From the NCBI GenBank assembly GCA_050260095.1, contig JBLNBQ010000028.1, forward strand, positions 1-27,145: DNA of 27,145 nt. Reading direction: 5' to 3'. Both the position numbers and the translations under genes were made by a program. This DNA comes from JBLNBQ01 sp050260095 (GTDB taxonomy: Bacteria; Bacillota; UBA5301; DYFA01). Positions 15,577 to 21,442 of the stretch are shown here, piece after piece (position 1 is the first letter of the stretch; each line of letters starts with the position of its first letter). The notes below the pieces were generated by a model. It worked only from the letters and a program-made list of their open reading frames with translations. It searched no databases and was not told where the DNA came from.

Positions 15577-15645
15577 GCTCGTATAATCTCGAGAATACGG
15601 CTCGAAAGTCTCTACCGGGCGACCGTAAATCGTCCGACTACGAGC
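15577..15645 (+). promoter_or_regulatory. Guanine-class purine riboswitch aptamer
   Basis: The conserved purine-aptamer core is plain: TATAATCTCGAG, a loop-2 AATACGG, AAGTCTCTACCGGGC, loop-3 CCGTAAA, and GTCCGACTACGAG. P1 is GCTCGTA (15577-15583) with TACGAGC (15639-15645). P2 pairs CGAG with CTCG, and P3 pairs GGGCGA with TCGTCC. The specificity position (nucleotide 74 of the xpt aptamer) is C15638, which pairs guanine or hypoxanthine; adenine riboswitches have U here. In this family guanine binding normally lowers expression of the downstream genes. Confidence 0.95.
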
Positions 15646-15749
15646 AAAAGCGCTCCTAGGGTTCCGTCCCTCCGGGGAGCTGGACCGAGCGGGGCAGACA
15701 GCGTCGCTGTCACACCTCAGGGATAAAAGCCCAGGCGGATAGGTTTTGC
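15644..15749 (+). promoter_or_regulatory. ykkC-class riboswitch aptamer, probably PRPP-sensing (subtype 2b)
   Basis: The ykkC core elements appear in order: CTAGGGTTCCG (15656-15666), GCTGGACCGAG (15679-15689), hairpin GACAG/CTGTC (15697-15711), ACACC (15712-15716), and GGGATAAAAGCCCAGGCGG (15720-15738) followed by ATAGG. A closing P1 of GCAAAA (15644-15649) with TTTTGC (15744-15749) fits. Guanidine-I members usually end GCCCGGGAGA; the GCCCAGGCGG-ATAGGTTT ending is, from memory, that of PRPP-binding members. Its position directly after a guanine aptamer also matches the known guanine-PRPP tandem. A ppGpp-type variant is the main alternative. Confidence 0.85.
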
Positions 15750-15788
15750 GTGTAGCACGAGACCTCTCCCCTGGGTTTTGTGTTTTTC
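15730..15788 (+). terminator. Intrinsic terminator of the tandem riboswitch
   Basis: CCCAGG-C-GGA-T-AGGT (15730-15744) pairs with ACCT-C-TCC-CCTGGG (15762-15775) with one bulge and one mismatch, followed by the T-rich run TTTTGTGTTTTTC (15776-15788). The 5' arm is part of the ykkC aptamer, so aptamer and terminator cannot form together. This is the layout of a ligand-induced antitermination (ON) switch. Confidence 0.75.
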
Positions 15789-15861
15789 TCGGGCCGGCAG
15801 AAAGGAGGCACTCCCTGATCTTCGGGTTCGCCACCAAATCTGACTGGGAGGGACAAGCAGC

Positions 15862-16311
15862 ATGAATCTCCAGGATGTCCTCGCCGCCCTGGGCGTCATC
15901 GTCAACGGACTGCCGCAAGGGCTACTCGCCCTGTCGTTCGGTTTCGCCTCCATGCCCACCGCGATCGGCTTCGGGATCGGCGCCCTCGGCGCCCTGCTCT
16001 TCGGTCTCGTCGCCCCCATCTCGTTCCAGGCCGAAACGATCACCCTGGTCGGAACCATGGGCCGCAATCTTCACGAACGGCTCGCCATGGTCTTCCTCGA
16101 GGGTCTCGGCATGGCGGTCATCGGCTTCTCGGGGCTCCTCACCACCATCGTCAACACCGTGGGACCCGAAGTAACCAACGGCATGATGACGGGCGTCGGC
16201 ATCATGCTGACCCTGGTCGCGGTCAACATGGTCAAGAACCGGCCGTTCGCCGGCGGAGCCTCAGTGGCGGCCCGCCGTCTGGTCTACGTGACCACCAACA
16301 ACCAGGTCTAA
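15862..16311 (+). CDS. Nucleobase permease (NCS2/xanthine-uracil type), N-terminal fragment
   Basis: An ATG at 15862 with GGGAGG upstream starts 149 residues of a hydrophobic transporter: GLPQGLLALSFGFASMPTAIGFGIGALGALLFG, APISFQAETITLVGTMGR, GMMTGVGIMLTLVAVNMVKN. It stops at a TAA (16309-16311). The frame beyond the stop is the same frame that encodes the rest of the transporter at 16414-16920, so this was one gene of about 430 residues. The segment just before and after the stop lacks the transmembrane helix that I expect there. It is the first gene after the guanine/PRPP riboswitch and precedes a phosphoribosyltransferase, so its role was purine uptake. Either it is a pseudogene, a two-chain transporter, or the sequence has an error here. 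Confidence 0.75.
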   Translation: MNLQDVLAALGVIVNGLPQGLLALSFGFASMPTAIGFGIGALGALLFGLVAPISFQAETITLVGTMGRNLHERLAMVFLEGLGMAVIGFSGLLTTIVNTVGPEVTNGMMTGVGIMLTLVAVNMVKNRPFAGGASVAARRLVYVTTNNQV

Positions 16312-16324
16312 ACCCACCGCGCCG

Positions 16325-16343
16325 CGGGGGGCGCGGCCCCCCG
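16325..16343. repeat. Perfect GC hairpin in the break point of the permease gene
   Basis: CGGGGGGC and GCCCCCCG are perfect inverted repeats separated by GCG. The hairpin begins 13 bases after the stop codon that splits the permease gene. It encodes no plausible membrane segment in any frame. Confidence 0.7.
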
Positions 16344-16413
16344 GGTCTCCAGGCTCCCGAAGGGTGAGCTCGCCGCCACCGCCGAGGAGCACCACGACGG
16401 CTTCCGCTTCCGG

Positions 16414-16920
16414 TTGCCCAACCTCATGAACTGGCGGGTCATCCGGGGCGGCCTGGCGCTGATCTGCCTCAACATCGGCGCCACCATCGCTTTCGGCAGC
16501 ATCACCGGCAACATCGCCAAGGCCTCGGTGAACCTCGACCATCTGACCATCATCTCGGCCCTCGCCGACTTCGGCTCCTCCCTCTTCGGCGGCGGGCCGG
16601 TCCAGTCCATCATCTCCGCCACCGGCGCGGCGCCGCACCCCGTGGTCGCCTCCGTCCTCATGATGGGTCTGATGGCGGCCATCCTGCTCACCGGCCTCTT
16701 GCCCCGCATCGGGCGGCGCGTCCCCATGGAATCCATCGCCGGCTTCCTCTTCGTGCTCGGCGCCCTGGTCACCGTCCCGATCGACGCCAAACTGGCCATG
16801 ACCGGCGCCAACCCGCTCATCGGCGGCGTGGCGGCAGCGGTCACGGCGACCACCGACCCGTTCCTCGGGCTCCTGGCCGGTTACGGGATGAAGGTCCTCG
16901 TGGGCCTGCACCTGTTCTAG
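16414..16920 (+). CDS. Nucleobase permease (NCS2/xanthine-uracil type), C-terminal fragment
   Basis: About 165 residues complete the transporter begun at 15862, in the same frame: MNWRVIRGGLALICLNIGA, ADFGSSLFGGGPVQSIISATGAAPHPV, GLLPRIGRRVPMESIAGFLFVLGALVTVP, and a final amphipathic segment GYGMKVLVGLHLF. The upstream in-frame residues LPKGELAATAEEHHDGFRFRLPNL also look like the genuine linker. Possible starts are the TTG at 16414 or the ATG at 16426, but neither has a Shine-Dalgarno sequence, so independent translation is doubtful. The PRT gene's AGGAGG overlaps the stop. Most likely this is the unexpressed half of a broken gene. Confidence 0.7.
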   Translation: MPNLMNWRVIRGGLALICLNIGATIAFGSITGNIAKASVNLDHLTIISALADFGSSLFGGGPVQSIISATGAAPHPVVASVLMMGLMAAILLTGLLPRIGRRVPMESIAGFLFVLGALVTVPIDAKLAMTGANPLIGGVAAAVTATTDPFLGLLAGYGMKVLVGLHLF

Positions 16921-16933
16921 GAGGGCGAAAACC

Positions 16934-17479
16934 ATGACAGAACGGCGCTACCACACCCTGACCATCTGCGGCGTGACCCGCAAGCTGCCCATCATCCAGG
17001 TGGCCCCGCACCTTTCCATCGCCAGCTTCGTCATCCTCGGCGACACGGAGCTGGTCACCGCCGTCGCGCCGGCGCTCGTCGCCAAGCTGCCGCCGGTGGA
17101 CGCCCTCATCTCCGCGGAGGCGAAGGGCATCCCCCTGATCCACGAAGTCTCGCGCCTGCTGGGGATGAACTACTTCGTCGCCCGCAAGAGCGTCAAGCCG
17201 TACATGGACGAGCCGCTGGTCGACGAGGTGGTCTCCATCACCACCCAGAAGAAGCAGGTCCTCTGCCTCGATGGCAAGGACGCCCGCCAGCTGGCCGGCA
17301 AGCGGGTGGCGATCATCGACGACGTGATCTCGACCGGCGAGTCTGTTTCCGCGGTCGAGCGGCTGGTTGAGAAGGCCGGCGGGACGGTCGCCGCGCGGGC
17401 CGCCATCCTGGCCGAGGGCGATGCGGTGAAGAGGCCAGACATCATCTTCCTGGGCGAGCTGCCGCTCTTCCCGACGTAA
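16934..17479 (+). CDS. Purine-type phosphoribosyltransferase (Apt/Xpt-like)
   Basis: This 181-residue type I phosphoribosyltransferase has the 13-residue PRPP-binding motif VAIIDDVISTGES (about residues 130-142), the upstream DALISAEAKGIPLIHEVSRLLG segment and the ARKSVKPYM loop. These are found in adenine/xanthine-type enzymes that join PRPP to a free purine base, releasing pyrophosphate. AGGAGG sits eight bases before the ATG and overlaps the permease stop codon. As the second gene after the guanine/PRPP tandem riboswitch, it would be made when purines are short and its own substrate PRPP is plentiful. The exact base (adenine, guanine or xanthine) is not decided by the sequence. Unlike its neighbours it looks intact. 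Confidence 0.88.
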   Translation: MTERRYHTLTICGVTRKLPIIQVAPHLSIASFVILGDTELVTAVAPALVAKLPPVDALISAEAKGIPLIHEVSRLLGMNYFVARKSVKPYMDEPLVDEVVSITTQKKQVLCLDGKDARQLAGKRVAIIDDVISTGESVSAVERLVEKAGGTVAARAAILAEGDAVKRPDIIFLGELPLFPT

Positions 17480-17503
17480 GCAGGTGCGGATTCGCGTCAA
17501 GGA

Positions 17504-17757
17504 GTGCGGCGACCGCCCCTCGTCCTCGACGACTACCACCTGATCCGTGAGCAGAAGGTGCACCAGGCGGTGGAGGCGCTGCTCCCGGCCCTCTTGCTCG
17601 TCATCACCACCCGGGAGGACCCGCTGCTCCCGCTCTCCCGGCTGCGGGCCCGGGGCCGCCTCGTCGAGCTGCGGGCCAAAGACCTCCGGTTCACCACCGC
17701 CGAAGCGGCCGCGTTCCTCAACCAGACCATGAACCTGGGCCTCACTCCCAGCGAGGT
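17504..17757 (+). pseudogene. Remnant of a MalT/LAL-type LuxR-family regulator
   Basis: About 85 residues match the ATPase core of large MalT-like regulators (normally about 900 residues). The first part is PLVLDDYHLIREQKVHQAVEALL, where LVLDDYHLI is the Walker B region. The second is LLVITTREDPLLPLSRLRARGRLVELRAKDLRFTTAEAAAFLNQTMNLGL. Between VEALL and LLVITTRE about eight residues of the family pattern are absent. There is no Walker A, no helical repeat region and no LuxR helix-turn-helix. Upstream of it is only a 24-base gap after the phosphoribosyltransferase, so both ends have been lost. It is a decayed fragment, not a functional gene. Confidence 0.8.
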
Positions 17758-17877
17758 CTCACCCCGAAGCCGCGGGAGGAAAGGGAGGCGGTGCGACCGT
17801 GAACGACGTCACTGCATCCGGCGGGCTGAACCGACTGGTCGACACCTCCGTCTGGAACCTCGGACTATCCCGATCTC

Positions 17878-18513
17878 ATGTTCGCCCTCTTCACCAACGG
17901 CCTGCTCATAGACGAGGACGTCGCGGCTGAACTGGCCCGGCAGCGCCAGGTGGTGCCCGTGATCAGCTACGAAGGCTACCGGGAGGAGACCGACGCCCGG
18001 CGCGGCGACGGAGTCTACGAGCAGCTGGAGGCGGTCACCGGGGAGCCTTATCTGAACTCCCTGCTCGACTTCGGCTGCAAGCTCTTCTTCTTCTTCGTGG
18101 AGTACGTCCCGGTCGAGCCCGGCACGGAAGAGCTGACGCTCGACGACGACCAGCGGCGGCGCCTGCCCCGGCTGATGGAGACCTTGCGCGCCGCCCACCC
18201 CGGGCTCTTCATCGCCTTCCCCGGCGACGAGGAGGCCTTCGGCGGCTGCCTGGCGGCCGGGCGGGGGTCCGTGCACGTCAGCCCCGAGGGGAACGTCGAG
18301 CCCTGCCCCTTCGCCCCGTTCCCCGACGCCAACGTGCGCCAGCGCTCGCTCAAGGAGGCCCTCGCCTCGGAGTTCCTGAGCGCCGTCCGGAAGAACCACG
18401 ACCTGCTCGGCGAGACGCGGGGCGGCCGCGCCCTGTGGGCCAAACGGGAGTGGGTCGCCTCGCTCCTGCCCGAAACCGGCGTCCACCGGCTGCCCGTCCT
18501 CAACACGAAATAG
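17878..18513 (+). pseudogene. Radical SAM/SPASM protein, C-terminal remnant
   Basis: The 211-residue frame starting MFALFTNGLLIDEDVAAELA lacks the N-terminal CxxxCxxC radical SAM cluster. It keeps TNGLLID, VVPVISYEGYREETDARRGDGVYEQL, GCKLFFFFVEYVPVEPGTEEL, FPGDEEAFGGCLAAGRGSVHVSPEGNVEPCPFAPFPD and a final helix. Between GVYEQLEAV and TGEPYLNSLLDFGCK about 25-30 residues of the barrel appear to be missing. A terminal GGCAL-like cysteine reads GGRAL. There is no ribosome binding site before 17878. A GTG at 17800 behind GGGAGG begins a different frame (VNDVTASGGLNRLVDTSVWNL) that may be the displaced original N-terminus. It is very likely a pseudogene produced by deletions. Confidence 0.75.
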
Positions 18514-18525
18514 GGAGGCAACAAG

Positions 18526-19236
18526 ATGAAGTCGCAAACTCTCCGCCGGCTCGGCCAGCTGCTGGCCGCAGCCTTGATCTCCATCGCCCTGCTGGTCATG
18601 GTCTTTCAGTTCGCCGTCCGTCCCTGGTACCTGAACTGGGGGGCAACGCCGGCCGAGATCAGCGGCGTCCTCCCCGGCGACCGGTTGGTGCCGGAAGCCC
18701 AGACGGTGACCACCCGGGCCCTCACGGTGAACGCCCCGCCGGAAAAGATTTGGCCATGGCTGATCCAGGTCGGGTTCAAACGCGCCGGCTGGTACAATTT
18801 CGACAAACTCAACCAGCTCCTCGGCGCCGCCGACTACGTCGACGGGCACCGGTCGGCCTGGCGGATCGTGCCGGAGTTCCAGCGCATCAAGGTGGGCGAC
18901 TATATCCGCATCCACCCGGTCAGCGGTTTCTATGTGGCCGGCCTGGAGCCGAACCGGTATCTCGCCCTCTGGTCGGGCACCGACCTGGCGACCAACAAAC
19001 CCCTCGCCCTGGGCGAGGCGCTCCCCGCCCGGTACATGCAGAACACCCTCACGGTCGTCCCGGTGCCCGAAGGCGCGCAGACCACCCACCTCATCGTGCG
19101 GGAGCGGGTGCAGGCCAGCGAGAAGCTGGGCGGCAGCTGGAGCGTCCTCGAACCAGGGGTGGCGCTGCAGGAGACCGCCTTCAGGCGGAGGCTGAAGGTG
19201 CGGGCGGAACGAGGTGAGGGCGGCGGAGGGAAATAG
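18526..19236 (+). CDS. Membrane-anchored SRPBCC-domain protein
   Basis: This 236-residue protein has one N-terminal transmembrane segment (LLAAALISIALLVMVFQFAV, about residues 12-31). After it come WYLNWGATPAEISGVLPGDRLVP, then ALTVNAPPEKIWPWLIQVGFKRAGWYNFDKLNQLLG and SAWRIVPEFQRIKVGDYIRI. These match a family of SRPBCC (START-like) proteins that bind hydrophobic ligands; no enzymatic activity is established for this subgroup. The ATG follows GGGAGG by seven bases, and the gene starts 12 bases after the radical SAM remnant. The polar, arginine-rich tail is ordinary low-complexity sequence. It looks intact. Function is otherwise unknown, and the 35-base convergent gap after it shows no terminator. 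Confidence 0.85.
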   Translation: MKSQTLRRLGQLLAAALISIALLVMVFQFAVRPWYLNWGATPAEISGVLPGDRLVPEAQTVTTRALTVNAPPEKIWPWLIQVGFKRAGWYNFDKLNQLLGAADYVDGHRSAWRIVPEFQRIKVGDYIRIHPVSGFYVAGLEPNRYLALWSGTDLATNKPLALGEALPARYMQNTLTVVPVPEGAQTTHLIVRERVQASEKLGGSWSVLEPGVALQETAFRRRLKVRAERGEGGGGK

Positions 19237-19271
19237 CTGCGTGCTCGGCTGAGACCCAATCGGGGCAGAGG

Positions 19272-20393
19272 CTACCGCTCCAGAATGCCGGCTAGTGCGA
19301 CCTCCCGTCCGCCCGCAGAGCGCTTGACCACCGGCCAGCTTGGAGTCGAGGTGAGCAGAACGGGGCCGCCCTCCGTCACCAGGACGGTTTCTTCACACTT
19401 GGTGCCCTGGAGCGTCGGATTCCAGGCCAGCCCGCATCCAGCCTCAATGGCGACCGTCGAATTCGGGTTTGCCACGCTCTCCCGGGGCAGATAGCCGATG
19501 AGACCGCCTTGATGGTGGAAGCGCCACTCACCGGGGAAACCCGCCGCGGCGTAGGCCTCCTCGGCGGCGGCGAGAGCCTCCGCCAGTGCGACCCCGGGCC
19601 GGCTGGCGCCCAAGAGGGCGGCGAAAACCGAATCGACGGCCTCCTGCCTCGCCTTTAGCTCGCCCGGCACGGGGCCGAAGTGGATCGCCCGGCTCAGGGA
19701 GCAGTGCAGGCCGCCCCGCTGGACGACCATCCCCATGAGCACGTATCGCTCGATGCGCCGGCCCACCATCAGCGGGTGGCGGCGGGCGAAGACGCGTTCG
19801 TCGGCCCCCACCAGCACGCCCGGCACTTGGCAGCCCCGGGCCGTCGCCTCCGCGGTGAGAAGCGCGGCGACCTCCCATTCGGTGAGGCCGGGCGCGATCC
19901 GGGGCGCGGCCGCCTCGAAGACGGCGGAAAGGTCGGCGGCCAGTGCGCGAAAACGTTCCACCTCCGCGGGCACGAACGGCCGCCGCAACGCGGCGATCTC
20001 CGCCGAGAGGTCGAGGAAGCCGGAACCGGCAAAGTCCGCGCCCACCCGGCGTCCGGTCGCGGCGGCCTCTTCGCCCAGCCGTCCGAGCAGGGCGGGCAGG
20101 CTGTCTTCGAACCAGTTCACCGCCGTGACCGAATCAGGCTCCAGGCCAGGCAATTGCTCTTCAACCAGCCGGGCGGCCTCGATGTTGTTGGTCAAAAGAT
20201 GCACGCCGGCCTCGTCGACGAGCAGCGCCCCCACGCCCCGGTCGGTGGCGAAGGTCACGTGGTTGTCACCTCCGCCCGAGAGCCACGCGTAGTTGGGGAG
20301 CGTGGCCAGCACCAGCCGGTCGACCGCCTTGGCCGCCATGAGCGTCCGGAGCCGGTCGAGTTTCGCGGCGACCTCCGGCGAGACGCGGGCCAT
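19272..20393 (-). CDS. M24/creatinase-fold protein lacking most metal ligands
   Basis: This 373-residue protein has an N-terminal creatinase-type domain (NYAWLSGGGDNHVTFATD, VHLLTNNIEAARLVEEQ) and a C-terminal pita-bread domain with FHHQGGLIGYLPRES and WNPTLQGTKCEETVLVTEGG. In metallopeptidases of the family two aspartates precede these motifs. Here the corresponding stretch is YVLMGMVVQRGGLHCSLSRAIHFG, without them, so a two-metal centre seems impossible. Creatinase itself uses this fold without metal and hydrolyses a guanidino compound, so a non-peptidase hydrolase is plausible. Its start codon overlaps the alcohol dehydrogenase stop by one base (TGATG). It is the last gene of the right-hand cluster. 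Function inferred only at fold level. Confidence 0.82.
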   Translation of the reverse strand: MARVSPEVAAKLDRLRTLMAAKAVDRLVLATLPNYAWLSGGGDNHVTFATDRGVGALLVDEAGVHLLTNNIEAARLVEEQLPGLEPDSVTAVNWFEDSLPALLGRLGEEAAATGRRVGADFAGSGFLDLSAEIAALRRPFVPAEVERFRALAADLSAVFEAAAPRIAPGLTEWEVAALLTAEATARGCQVPGVLVGADERVFARRHPLMVGRRIERYVLMGMVVQRGGLHCSLSRAIHFGPVPGELKARQEAVDSVFAALLGASRPGVALAEALAAAEEAYAAAGFPGEWRFHHQGGLIGYLPRESVANPNSTVAIEAGCGLAWNPTLQGTKCEETVLVTEGGPVLLTSTPSWPVVKRSAGGREVALAGILER

Positions 20394-21442
20394 CAGCGGC
20401 TTGCCCCCATCTCCAGAGCGACCTTGATCGCGCCGCCGGCCCGGGTGTGGGCCGTTTCGAGGGCGTGCGGGAGTTCATCAAGGGGGAAGCGGTGGGTCAC
20501 GATGCCGTCGGTCTTGATGCGGCCGGCGGTCATCAGGCGGATCGTCCGCTCCCACAGCCCCGGGGCGCCCAGGCTGCCGGAGACCCGCAGGTTCGCCACG
20601 ACCAGGCGGTTTAGGTCGAGCGCCGCGACGGCCGACTTGTACAGGCTGACCACGCAGAGCGCGCCGCCCTTCTTCAAAGCCGCCAGCCCCGCCCCGAACC
20701 CCTCGGGCGAGCCGGTCGCTTCCAGCACCACGTCGGCGGAGTTGGCCAACTTGGCGGCCTGATCGGGCGAGGTCCGCACGTTGACCGTCACGTCCGCGCC
20801 GAGGTTCCGTCCGACCGCCAGGCGGTCTTCCCGGGTCCCCGCGAGCACGATCTCGCCCGCCCCGAGCGCCCGGGCGAAGCTGACGCCCAAAAGCCCCAGG
20901 GTGCCGGGTCCGTAGATGACCACGCGCTCGCCGCCGGTGAACCCCGCCCTGGCCAGAGCGTTGTGTACGACCGTCGACGGCTCGAGCAGGGTCGCCTGGA
21001 AGGTGGGGAGGTCCTCCGGGAGGTGGTGCAGGGCTTTGGCCGGCAGCAGGATGTAGTCGGCGCAGGCGCCCGGCAGCCCGCCGATGCCCACCCGGAGCAT
21101 GCTGGCGCAGGCGTTGTACTTCCCGGCGAGGCAGAATTCGCATTCGCCGCACCCGAGGTGGGTCTCGCCGGTGACGCGGTCGCCCGCCGCGAAGCTGGTG
21201 ACCCCCTCGCCGACCTCAGCCACCCGCCCGACCCACTCGTGTCCGGGAACGACAGGGTATTGCATGGTGCCGGCCTTGAGATAGGGCAACTCGCCGGTGA
21301 AGATCTCCACGTCGGTGCCGCAGATGCCGAGGGCGTCCACCCGGCAGAGCACCCACCCGGCGGGCACCTCCGGCACGGGGACGTTCCGCACCTCCGCCCG
21401 CCCCGCCCCCACGACGGTTCCCTGGCGCATGGCCGCGGTCAT
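20393..21442 (-). CDS. Zinc-dependent alcohol dehydrogenase (MDR superfamily)
   Basis: This 349-residue protein has catalytic zinc ligands Cys41 (GICGTD) and His68-Glu69 (GHEWVG), and structural zinc cysteines 98, 101, 104 and 112. Its NAD(P)-binding motif is VVIYGPGTLGLLGVSFA. The start at 21442 is chosen because its ATG overlaps the upstream stop (ATGA) and GGAGG lies eight bases before it; a GTG three codons upstream is less likely. It belongs to the sorbitol/threonine dehydrogenase-like branch and probably oxidises a polyol-type intermediate. It is coupled to the shikimate dehydrogenase-like gene before it and the M24 gene after it. It is only distantly related to the other dehydrogenase in this window. 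Confidence 0.91.
   Translation of the reverse strand: MTAAMRQGTVVGAGRAEVRNVPVPEVPAGWVLCRVDALGICGTDVEIFTGELPYLKAGTMQYPVVPGHEWVGRVAEVGEGVTSFAAGDRVTGETHLGCGECEFCLAGKYNACASMLRVGIGGLPGACADYILLPAKALHHLPEDLPTFQATLLEPSTVVHNALARAGFTGGERVVIYGPGTLGLLGVSFARALGAGEIVLAGTREDRLAVGRNLGADVTVNVRTSPDQAAKLANSADVVLEATGSPEGFGAGLAALKKGGALCVVSLYKSAVAALDLNRLVVANLRVSGSLGAPGLWERTIRLMTAGRIKTDGIVTHRFPLDELPHALETAHTRAGGAIKVALEMGASR

Noticed and set aside
15577..15645. Adenine riboswitch
   Set aside because: The specificity base is C (GACTACG), not T, which gives guanine-class recognition.
15644..15749. Reading the second riboswitch as a guanidine-I (ykkC subtype 1) element
   Set aside because: Guanidine-I usually ends GCCCGGGAGA and controls guanidine carboxylase or efflux genes. 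Here the end is GCCCAGGCGG and the genes are purine-related. The ppGpp subtype stays possible but fits the tandem context less well.
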